From assembly GCA_959602645.1 (NCBI GenBank), contig CAUGTZ010000011.1, positions 1-64,000 on the forward strand: a stretch of DNA of 64,000 bases, written 5' to 3'. This DNA comes from an uncultured Collinsella sp. (GTDB lineage: Bacteria; Actinomycetota; Coriobacteriia; Coriobacteriales; Coriobacteriaceae). Below, in pieces: positions 48,620-56,721 of this stretch. The notes beneath the pieces are model-generated. The model saw only the letters and a list, made by a program, of their open reading frames with translations. It searched no databases and was not told the DNA's origin. Positions within the stretch are counted from its first letter, which is position 1. Each line of letters begins with the position of its first letter. Made by a program: the position numbers and the translations under genes.

Positions 48620-50473
48620 ATGCCGCTTTTCTCGCAACATACCGCCCGGTTCTCGCCGGACGTTCCTTTGGAGGGCACCAGCTCTCGCGAGCTGCTCAAG
48701 CGGTACCAGCCGCTCGAGACACTTGCGACCGGCGGTTTTGGCTCCATCGAGATTTGCCGCGACACGCACCTGCGCCGCCGCGTCGCCATTAAGCGCATCC
48801 CCCTTATCAACGGCGCCGGCATGCCCGCCAGCGACATCATGGATGTCCTGCGCGAGGCGCACACTGCCGCCATGCTTCAACATCCCAATATCGTGCAGGT
48901 CATCGACTTTACGCATGACACCGCCTATGCCTACCTGGTCATGGAGTATGTCGACGGTATGTCGCTGGCCGAGTTTTTGCATCGCGTGGACGGCCACTCG
49001 CTCACCTTTGACGAGGCCGCGGCCATTGCCGATGCCCTGGGCCAGGCGCTCACCTTCGCCCATAGCAATGGCGTACTCCACCTGGACATTAAGCCCGCCA
49101 ACGTGCTCATCGACCACTCGGGCAATGTAAAGCTCACCGACTTTGGCATGGCGCGACTGTCGTCCGCCGGTGGCTTTGGCGGCTCGCGCGGCGGCACCAT
49201 CGGCTACATGCCGCCCGAGCAGCTCGATATCGAGACCGGCACGGTCGACGAACGCGCCGATGTCTTTGCCCTTGCCTGCGTTATCTATGAGGGCTTGTGC
49301 GGCAGCGCTCCCTTTATGGCGGCCACGCCCGCCGACTCGCTCGACCGCATCATCGGCGGCGCCACCTATCCCAGCGAGCTGATACCACACTTTCCCCCGG
49401 GAGCCGAGGCCGCGCTCATGAGCGCGCTCTCCCCCATGCCGCAGGACCGCCCCAACAGCATCGAGGCATTTTGCGACCAACTCCTTGCCGGTCTGGGCAG
49501 CGTGCGCGAGGGCCGTCGCAGTCTGGAGCAAATGGTTGGCGAGCTTTCGGATGACGAGCAGGAGCTCGACGATATCGAGCCGTCGTACTACGAGGACGAC
49601 GCCATCGAGGTCGACCCCGCGCTCGGCTGGGCGGGCACGCGCTGGAGCCATGCGCGCGACTACACCATGCACGCTATCTCGGCGCTAACGTGCGGCGCCT
49701 TTAGCTTTTTGCTGATGCAAACGGCCGGGGTCGCGGCGCTTCCCGGCCTAGTCATTGCGGCTATCGCGATCGGAGCGGCGGCTGGCCTGGCCCCCCAGAT
49801 CGGCTCGGCCATCTCGGCTGTGGGCTTTTTGGTGCTCATGGCCAACGCCACCATGCAGGCGCAGGGCATCCTGTCGATGTTGCCCGTCGCGGTGATCTTT
49901 GCCGCTGCCATGTCCGGTTGGTGGATCGCCTGGGGTCGCACCGAGGCTGCCGCGAGCGCCGCGCTCACCTGTGCACTCGCGCTTGGCTGTCTGACTGGCA
50001 ATACCTTCCTGGCAGCTGGGGTCGCCGCCGGCGTCGCGTCATTTTGGCTCGGCCCGGCAAGCGCCGCCGCGGCAACGGGCATGGGCGTGCTTTTTGCCCG
50101 TCTGGCGACGGTCGCGCTTTCAGCCGGAGGCGTGCTGGGGCTCGGTAACGTTGCCGCAGCGCTGGAAGACCCGCTCCTTTGGGCTGCCTTTGTGCTGGTC
50201 GCGACAACTGCCGCAGCGTCATCTGCACTGCTCAATGCCCATGCCAAGCGTGCCGACCAGGGCTCAAACCTTGCCGCAATCGCCGCCATCGCCGTCACCG
50301 GCATCGGCTGCGCAGCGGCATCCTGTCTTGCACACCATATGGAAATTGCCAGCCTTGCAGCCGCGGTCGCCGCCAAGGCGGCAGTTGCGGGAACCCTATC
50401 CTCTATAATCGTTGGGATATGCCTATATTTGCTCGGATACCAAAGAACCTATACGGAGAGTGATCTTTCGTGA
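48620..50473 (+). CDS. Serine/threonine protein kinase with membrane C-terminus
   Basis: A 617-residue Hanks-type kinase. The glycine loop is ATGGFGSIEI near 38, the ATP lysine is in VAIKRI, the catalytic loop is GVLHLDIKPANVLID near 160 (HLD in place of HRD), and the DFG is LTDFGMARL. GYMPPEQL closes the activation segment. An acidic linker (about 290-335) leads to a C-terminal block of about eight to ten short hydrophobic helices (350-610) with no PASTA repeats. GAGGG lies 6 bp before the ATG; an in-frame TTG two codons upstream is less likely. First gene of the operon; its stop overlaps the FhaA start. Confidence 0.87.
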   Translation: MPLFSQHTARFSPDVPLEGTSSRELLKRYQPLETLATGGFGSIEICRDTHLRRRVAIKRIPLINGAGMPASDIMDVLREAHTAAMLQHPNIVQVIDFTHDTAYAYLVMEYVDGMSLAEFLHRVDGHSLTFDEAAAIADALGQALTFAHSNGVLHLDIKPANVLIDHSGNVKLTDFGMARLSSAGGFGGSRGGTIGYMPPEQLDIETGTVDERADVFALACVIYEGLCGSAPFMAATPADSLDRIIGGATYPSELIPHFPPGAEAALMSALSPMPQDRPNSIEAFCDQLLAGLGSVREGRRSLEQMVGELSDDEQELDDIEPSYYEDDAIEVDPALGWAGTRWSHARDYTMHAISALTCGAFSFLLMQTAGVAALPGLVIAAIAIGAAAGLAPQIGSAISAVGFLVLMANATMQAQGILSMLPVAVIFAAAMSGWWIAWGRTEAAASAALTCALALGCLTGNTFLAAGVAAGVASFWLGPASAAAATGMGVLFARLATVALSAGGVLGLGNVAAALEDPLLWAAFVLVATTAAASSALLNAHAKRADQGSNLAAIAAIAVTGIGCAAASCLAHHMEIASLAAAVAAKAAVAGTLSSIIVGICLYLLGYQRTYTESDLS

Positions 50474-51483
50474 ACTTCCTGAACATCTTCGAGGACCACG
50501 TGGCCGGCATCTTCGGTGCCACCCGTGCCCCGTTCTCCTTTAAGAAGCTTGCCAAGCAGGCCGCTCGCGACATGGAGGATCAGACTCTGGTGATTAACGG
50601 CGTCAACACGGCGCCGGCACTCTATACCATCCTGATCGCCGCCGACGACGATCCCATGCTCGCCCCGTTCTACCCCGAGCTTTCGCGCGAGGTCCGCGAG
50701 TTTGTGAAAGCGCAGGCCGAAAAGCGCCGCTATGTCTTTGTCGGCGAGCCCCTCGTGCGCTTTATGATCGATCCGCAGCTGCGCGCCGGCAAGTTCTCGG
50801 TCTTTGCCGAGAACGTCGATGCCCCCACGCTCGGCCGCCTGTACGAAGAAGAGCGCGCCTATCAAAACGGCCTGGGCCAGAACAACTCCGCGGCAAGCCG
50901 TGCCGCCAGCGCCCCGCGCGCCGGCCAGCAGCAGTTTGCTGCCCCGCAGCAGCAGCGCCCCGCCGCCATGCCCCAGCAGCAGCCGACGCCTCGCGCCGCC
51001 GCTCCCGACCCGCTTGCCGTGGCAGACCCCTTCGCGCCTAGCGTCCCCGACCCCGCCGCCGCACCCATCCCGGTGCCGCAGACCGTCTCGCGCGACGCGC
51101 TTGCCGGCATGGGCGGAGCCGCCGCGACCGGTGCCGCCGTGGGCCTAGGCGCCGCAGCCGGCATCGCCTCCAACATGGCGAGCACTCGCGCCCCGCAGCG
51201 CCCGCTCGCCCAGCTCGTCGACGTCGTGAGCGGCGAGAGCCGTAGCATCACCTCCGCACAGGTGACCATCGGTCGCGAGCGCTCAGTTTCCGACATTGCC
51301 CTGCGCGACCCCAACGTGTCGCGCCGCCACGCCCAGCTCACCTTTACGGGCTCGGATTGGTCGATCGAGGACCTCAATTCCACCAACGGCACACTCGTCA
51401 ACAACCGCCGCATTACGCGCTGCCCGCTGCGCAACGGCGATCTGCTGACGTTTGGCCTGAGCACCTTTGAATTTAGGGGATAG
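50470..51483 (+). CDS. fhaA: FhaA-like protein (DUF3662 + FHA)
   Basis: A 337-residue cytosolic protein starting at a GTG that overlaps the kinase stop (GTGA). The N-terminal 120 residues (MNFLNIFEDHVAGIFGATRA) are the DUF3662 domain of mycobacterial FhaA. A Gln/Pro/Ala-rich linker (about 140-245) follows, and a C-terminal FHA domain (about 250-337) has VTIGRERSVSDI, SRRHAQL and NSTNGT. FhaA proteins bind phosphothreonine on kinases and on MurJ-type partners at sites of wall growth. Position in the operon fits the actinobacterial order. Confidence 0.9.
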   Translation: MNFLNIFEDHVAGIFGATRAPFSFKKLAKQAARDMEDQTLVINGVNTAPALYTILIAADDDPMLAPFYPELSREVREFVKAQAEKRRYVFVGEPLVRFMIDPQLRAGKFSVFAENVDAPTLGRLYEEERAYQNGLGQNNSAASRAASAPRAGQQQFAAPQQQRPAAMPQQQPTPRAAAPDPLAVADPFAPSVPDPAAAPIPVPQTVSRDALAGMGGAAATGAAVGLGAAAGIASNMASTRAPQRPLAQLVDVVSGESRSITSAQVTIGRERSVSDIALRDPNVSRRHAQLTFTGSDWSIEDLNSTNGTLVNNRRITRCPLRNGDLLTFGLSTFEFRG

Positions 51484-51489
51484 TCGCTT

Positions 51490-51906
51490 ATGAACATCGA
51501 TATCGTCCTTTTTGCAGGCCGCATCGTCCTGGTCGCCCTGCTCTATATCTTCCTGTTCGCCGTCATGAAGACCGGCGTGGGACTTGTGCGCGGACAGCGC
51601 CGCGACTCGGCTATCTGGACGATCGATGTGGACAAGGGCCCGCGCGGTATCCGCGGCATCCACGTAGACATGCTCGGCCCCGTCATCGTCGGTCGCTCGC
51701 CATCTTCGGACATCTGCATCAACGAACCATTCGTCTCGGCCTCGCATGCGCGCTTTTCGCTGCAGGGCCCGGCGCTCATCATCGAGGACCTCAACTCGCT
51801 TAACGGCACGCTCGTCAACGGCCGCCAGCTTGTGGAGCCCGCAACGCTGCGCGAGGGCGACGAAGTCCAGATCGGCGATGTGGTCATGAAGGTGAACCGT
51901 CGATGA
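51490..51906 (+). CDS. fhaB: FhaB-like membrane FHA protein
   Basis: A 138-residue protein with one N-terminal helix (about 5-24, IVLFAGRIVLVALLYIFLFA) and a C-terminal FHA domain (about 55-138: VIVGRSPSSDICI, SASHARF, NSLNGT). Size and layout match FhaB/FipA of actinobacteria, which links PknB signalling to division. Six bases after FhaA; its stop overlaps the phosphatase start. Confidence 0.9.
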   Translation: MNIDIVLFAGRIVLVALLYIFLFAVMKTGVGLVRGQRRDSAIWTIDVDKGPRGIRGIHVDMLGPVIVGRSPSSDICINEPFVSASHARFSLQGPALIIEDLNSLNGTLVNGRQLVEPATLREGDEVQIGDVVMKVNRR

Positions 51907-53702
51907 TCGACGAGGAGAACAAGTCCGCGACTATGACCGAGGCACCGGCTGCCGCCACAGCTGCGCCGGCCCACGCCGCTCCGGCGGGCTCCGCACCCGT
52001 GGAACCCGAGGACACCGTGTTCTCCCTGCCTCTTTCGCATGTAACGCATGATATTTCGGATCTCGCCGATAACGAGGACGAAGAGGATGCCGTAGCGGCG
52101 CCCATCGGCGCACATGCTGCGGAACAGCCCACAGCGCCCGAAGCAACCTCGGCGCCAGCTCACTTTGCAGAGCCCGTCGCCGCGGCAATCAACGAGAGCG
52201 CTGCGGTGTTTGCGGCACCCGAGCCCGCCGCGCCGGCGTTTCCCATAGCCCCGGCATCCGAGGTTGCGTCCGCGTCTACGCCGACGCCCGAGCCTATAGA
52301 CGTCAGCCCGCAAGACGACGAGTCGACCGCCCGCGTGTCCGAGGAGTCCGACTCCCCGGACACCGGCGATTCCGAATCAAACGCCGAGACCGACACCGTC
52401 TCTCCCGGTGACACAGCCGAAATCGATGTTGCCGCCGTTGAGGCCAAGCTCAAAGACCCCGGCTCGACCATGAGCTTTGAGCCCCTGACCGAGGAGCGCA
52501 TCGAGGCCGACTCGACCTATGATGCCGGCACCACCACGCAACTCATGTGGGGCGCCCGCTCCGACGTTGGCTGTGTGCGCCCGCACAATGAGGATTCCTA
52601 CCTGGTGCAGTCGCCGCTCTTTTGCGTATGCGACGGCATGGGTGGTCACGCTGCCGGCGAGGTGGCCTCTTCCATCGCCGTTGAGACTATTGCCAAGACG
52701 GCCCCGCAGTCCGCCGACGCCGCACGCCTGGCGGCAGCCGTCGAGGCCGCTAACGCCGCCGTAATCGAGGCTGCCTTGAATGGCCTGGGCAAGCCCGGCA
52801 TGGGCTGCACAGCCACTTGCGCCTATATCGAAAACGATACGCTCGCCATCGCCCACGTGGGCGACTCGCGCGCCTACCTGCTCCACGAGGGCACGCTCAT
52901 CCGCGTGACCCGCGACCACTCCTATGTGGAAGAACTCGTGGACGCCGGCGAGATCACGGCAGACGAGGCTCGCGTCCACCCCAACCGTTCGGTCATCACC
53001 CGTGCGCTGGGCTCGGACCCCGCCATGTATGCCGACCACTTCACTCTGCATATCGAGGAAGGCGACCGCCTGATCCTGTGCTCCGACGGCCTTTCGAGCA
53101 TGATTCCCGATAGCGATATCGAGAACATCGCCACGCAGTCCTCAACCGCGCAAATCTGCGTCGACAACCTAGTGGACGCTGCGCTTGCCGCCGGCGGCCA
53201 CGACAACGTGACCGTAGTAGTCGTTGACCTGGTTGACGATGGCGTTATGCGCGAGGCGCAGCGCGTGCGTCGCCGCAACATTACTATCGCCGCCATTCTG
53301 GCCCTCGTCTTTGTGCTGGCAGCTGGCATCTGGGCCTACACGGGTGTCACCGGCTCGTACTACCTGGGTACCTACCAGGGCAATGTCGCCGTCTGGCGCG
53401 GCCTGCCCGGCAAGCCGCTCGGACTCAAGCTCCACTGGCTCGAAAGCGAAACCAGCATCAAGCTATCCGACCTGCCCGAAGACACGCAAAACCGCCTCAA
53501 GGCGGGCATTCCGCAAACAAGTGTCGACGATGCGCAGGACACGATATCCAAGTACCGCCACCAGATCGACGAGGAGCAGACCCGCCAGGTGATTGACGCG
53601 CAGACGATTCGCGACAACACCAATCAGGGATCGACCTCCGAATCAGATTCCGAGAAAACCGCCGAACAGTCCGCCGAGGCCGAAGCCTCCGATAAGAATT
53701 AG
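51903..53702 (+). CDS. PP2C-family Ser/Thr phosphatase with long acidic N-terminus
   Basis: A 599-residue protein. Residues 1-200 are an Ala/Pro/Glu-rich, low-complexity acidic extension not present in normal PstP. The PP2C domain (about 210-445) has the metal motifs VRPHNEDSYLV, VCDGMGGHAAGEVA, LILCSDGLSSMI and GGHDNVTVVVVD. One transmembrane helix (about 460-480, IAAILALVFVLAAGIWAY) precedes an outside tail of about 110 residues. It reverses kinase signalling in the operon. The start at 51903 overlaps FhaB. Confidence 0.9.
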   Translation: MIDEENKSATMTEAPAAATAAPAHAAPAGSAPVEPEDTVFSLPLSHVTHDISDLADNEDEEDAVAAPIGAHAAEQPTAPEATSAPAHFAEPVAAAINESAAVFAAPEPAAPAFPIAPASEVASASTPTPEPIDVSPQDDESTARVSEESDSPDTGDSESNAETDTVSPGDTAEIDVAAVEAKLKDPGSTMSFEPLTEERIEADSTYDAGTTTQLMWGARSDVGCVRPHNEDSYLVQSPLFCVCDGMGGHAAGEVASSIAVETIAKTAPQSADAARLAAAVEAANAAVIEAALNGLGKPGMGCTATCAYIENDTLAIAHVGDSRAYLLHEGTLIRVTRDHSYVEELVDAGEITADEARVHPNRSVITRALGSDPAMYADHFTLHIEEGDRLILCSDGLSSMIPDSDIENIATQSSTAQICVDNLVDAALAAGGHDNVTVVVVDLVDDGVMREAQRVRRRNITIAAILALVFVLAAGIWAYTGVTGSYYLGTYQGNVAVWRGLPGKPLGLKLHWLESETSIKLSDLPEDTQNRLKAGIPQTSVDDAQDTISKYRHQIDEEQTRQVIDAQTIRDNTNQGSTSESDSEKTAEQSAEAEASDKN

Positions 53703-53718
53703 AAAGGGAGTGCCGCTT

Positions 53719-56589
53719 ATGAGTCGCCGCAACACCGAGCTGCTCTTGCTCATCGCCTCGGCGTTCCCCGTCATCCTGCTGTATGCGATGTACGTGCTCA
53801 CCGCGGGCGCCGCCATCTCCTTTGAGACGCTCGCCGTGCCGATCGGCCTCTTTGCCGCCTTCGCCGCGGCACATATCGCCGTGCGCATCTTGGCGCCCGG
53901 CGCCGACCCCGCCATCCTACCCATCGTATTTATACTTTCGGGCATCGGCATCACGTTCGTGACACGCCTCGCCCCCGCTCTCGCCATCTCACAGCTCATC
54001 ATCCTGTTTGTCTCGGTGGCCCTGATGGTGGGAACGCTCGCACTGGTCAAAAACCTCGACGTGGTCATGCGCTACAAGTACACCTTTGGCATCATCGGCA
54101 TCATCCTGCTGATGCTGCCCATCTTTATCGGCACCACGATCTCGGGATCCAAGCTGTGGATTCGCATCGCGGGCTTTACCATCCAGCCTGGCGAGTTCGC
54201 CAAGGTCTTTATCGTGCTGTTCCTGGCCGGGTACCTGGCCGAGAACCGCGAGCTGCTCTCCATCTCCAACCGCAAGATCCTGGGCTTTAAGATCCCTCGC
54301 CTGCGACTGCTGCTGCCGCTGTTTGCCGTGTGGGGTGTGTGCCTGCTCGTCGTCGTCTTCGAACGCGACCTGGGTTCGGCCGTGCTGTTCTACACCATCT
54401 TCTTGCTGATGCTCTACGTTGCCACGGGGCGCTTTTCGTATGTCGTTATCGGCCTTGCGCTCTTGGCCGTTGGAGCCGTGGGCGCCTACAAGTTCCTGTC
54501 TCACGTTCAGGTGCGTTTCCAGGTTTGGGTCGATCCGTTTAAGGACGCCCAGGGCCAGGGCTACCAGATCGTCCAGTCGCTCTTCTCGCTTGCCGATGGC
54601 GGTCTGGTCGGCGTTGGCATCGGCAACGGCATGGCCAACAACATCCCTGTCGTCGAGTCCGACTTTATCTTCTCGGCCATCGGCGAGGAGATGGGCCTTT
54701 TGGGCGGCGGCGCCGTGCTCATCCTGTTTATGCTCTTTGCCGTGCGTGGCCTCACCACGGCCGCCCGCGCTAAATCCGACCTCGCAGCCTTTAGTGCCAC
54801 GGGCCTTACGGCCGCCATCAGCTTCCAGGCCTTTTTGATCGTTGGCGGCGTAACCCGCCTGATCCCGCTGACCGGCGTCACCCTGCCCTTTATGAGCCAG
54901 GGCGGCTCCTCGCTGCTGGCGAGCTTTATCATCGTCGCGCTCCTGCTGCGCGCCGGTGACGAGGCGACCGGACGCGAGGCCGAGCTTACCGGCACCGGCA
55001 CCATGGCCGCCATCACCGATGATCAGGTCGCATCTGCCGCCGCCCCGACGGGCACGCGCTTTGCCGCCTCGTCTTCCTACGGCAGCGGCAGCCATTCCGT
55101 CGGCTCGCGCATGCGCCGTCGCCTGCTCGACACGCCTGAATCCGGTGTGCTCGGCCGCGTTGCGCTCGCCAACCGTCTAACCCGTGCGGTGCTCGCCTTT
55201 ACGGCGCTGTTCGCCATCCTTATCGGCAACCTCACCTATGTCCAGGTCATTAAGGCCAAGGACTATCAGGATATGCCGACCAACAACCACACCATCGCCC
55301 GCTCCAAGTACATCCAGCGCGGTTCCATCATCACGTCCGACGGCGTGACGCTGGCCGAGTCGCTGCAGCAGGAGGACGGCACCTACGTACGCTCCTACCC
55401 CAACGGTAACCTGGCAGCGCACGTGGTTGGCTACGTGAGCCAGCAGTATGGCACCACCGCCATCGAGAGCGTCATGAACGACACGCTCACCGGCTCTAAG
55501 GATTACTCCAGCTGGAACAACGCCATCGCGTCGCTCGCGGGGCAGACCCAGCCGGGCAATACCGCCAAGCTCACCATCGACTCGCGCATCCAGACGGCTG
55601 CCGAGCAGGCGCTCAAGGGCTTTAAGGGCGCTGTGGTGGTCATGGATCCGCGCACCGGTGCGGTCCTTGCGTGCGCGAGCTCGCCCACCTACGACAACAC
55701 CAATATCGATGCGCTGCTCCAGTCGGGCGGCGGCGAGGACGGCTCCATGTACAACCGTGCCATGGACGCGCTGTACACCCCGGGCTCGACCTTTAAGGTC
55801 GTCACGCTCTCCGCGGCACTCGAAACCGGCACCGCCAGCCTTACCAGCACGTACCAGGCGCCCGGCTCCATGGACATCGGCAACGCGCCGGTCACCAACT
55901 CTGCCAACGAGAGCTACGGCACCATCAGCCTGCAGCAGGCCTTTGCCGTGTCGTCCAACGTCGTCTTTGGCCAGGTGGCCAACGAGATTGGCGCCAGCTC
56001 GCTCGTCCAGTTTGCCAACGCCTTTGGCTACGGCCAAAAGCTCGGCCAAGATCTGACCTCCGCCGCCTCCATCATGGCCGACCCGTCGCTTATGACCGAG
56101 TGGGAGATCGCTTGGGCAGGCGCCGGCCAGCCCGTCGGCATGGATCACACGCCTGGCCCGCAGACCACCGTTATGCAGAATTGCGTGATCGCCGCCGCTA
56201 TCGCCAACAGCGGCGTGGTCATGGACCCGTTCTTTGTGTCCCAGATACTCGCCCCGGACGGAACCGTGGTTAAGACCACGCAGTCCCGCTCTCTGGGCCA
56301 GGCTGTCAGCTCTGCCACGGCCGACCAGGTCAAGCAGGCCATGCTCGCCGTCGTCCAGTCCGGTACCGGCACCGATGCCCAGATTCCGGGCGTCAAGGTT
56401 GCCGGCAAGACCGGTTCGGCCGAGACCGGCGGCGCCAACGTCAACTCTATGTTTGTTGGCTTTGCACCTTACGATTCACCCACGGTTGCCATCTCGGTGG
56501 CCCTGGAGGATTACGACAAACACGACGTCGAGGCGGCTAAGATTGCCGGTATCGTCCTGACCGCGGCGCTCGCCGCACAGGGAGCGTGA
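53719..56589 (+). CDS. RodA/FtsW SEDS protein fused to class B penicillin-binding protein
   Basis: A 956-residue fusion. Residues 1-420 have about ten helices and SEDS motifs (GTTISGSKLWIRI, FERDLGSAVLF, GYQIVQSLFSLADGG, LPFMSQGGSSLL). A linker of about 65 residues leads to one helix (about 488-507) and a class B PBP. Its transpeptidase has the active Ser in PGSTFK near 690, SSN near 744 and KTGSAET near 896. The SEDS half polymerises glycan and the PBP half cross-links it; normally these are two proteins (RodA and PbpA). AAAGGGAG precedes the ATG at 53719. The frame is open throughout with no stop between the halves. Confidence 0.92.
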   Translation: MSRRNTELLLLIASAFPVILLYAMYVLTAGAAISFETLAVPIGLFAAFAAAHIAVRILAPGADPAILPIVFILSGIGITFVTRLAPALAISQLIILFVSVALMVGTLALVKNLDVVMRYKYTFGIIGIILLMLPIFIGTTISGSKLWIRIAGFTIQPGEFAKVFIVLFLAGYLAENRELLSISNRKILGFKIPRLRLLLPLFAVWGVCLLVVVFERDLGSAVLFYTIFLLMLYVATGRFSYVVIGLALLAVGAVGAYKFLSHVQVRFQVWVDPFKDAQGQGYQIVQSLFSLADGGLVGVGIGNGMANNIPVVESDFIFSAIGEEMGLLGGGAVLILFMLFAVRGLTTAARAKSDLAAFSATGLTAAISFQAFLIVGGVTRLIPLTGVTLPFMSQGGSSLLASFIIVALLLRAGDEATGREAELTGTGTMAAITDDQVASAAAPTGTRFAASSSYGSGSHSVGSRMRRRLLDTPESGVLGRVALANRLTRAVLAFTALFAILIGNLTYVQVIKAKDYQDMPTNNHTIARSKYIQRGSIITSDGVTLAESLQQEDGTYVRSYPNGNLAAHVVGYVSQQYGTTAIESVMNDTLTGSKDYSSWNNAIASLAGQTQPGNTAKLTIDSRIQTAAEQALKGFKGAVVVMDPRTGAVLACASSPTYDNTNIDALLQSGGGEDGSMYNRAMDALYTPGSTFKVVTLSAALETGTASLTSTYQAPGSMDIGNAPVTNSANESYGTISLQQAFAVSSNVVFGQVANEIGASSLVQFANAFGYGQKLGQDLTSAASIMADPSLMTEWEIAWAGAGQPVGMDHTPGPQTTVMQNCVIAAAIANSGVVMDPFFVSQILAPDGTVVKTTQSRSLGQAVSSATADQVKQAMLAVVQSGTGTDAQIPGVKVAGKTGSAETGGANVNSMFVGFAPYDSPTVAISVALEDYDKHDVEAAKIAGIVLTAALAAQGA

Positions 56590-56721
56590 TGCCCGTGATC
56601 AAAGCGGATACTTGGGGCGCGCCACGGCCGATGAGCTAGCAGCTACGCGCCACACGGCCCCAGCGGCCACACATTTGGTACTACACACATCGTTGAGCGA
56701 ATAGTTATGTTAGGAGCAGGA

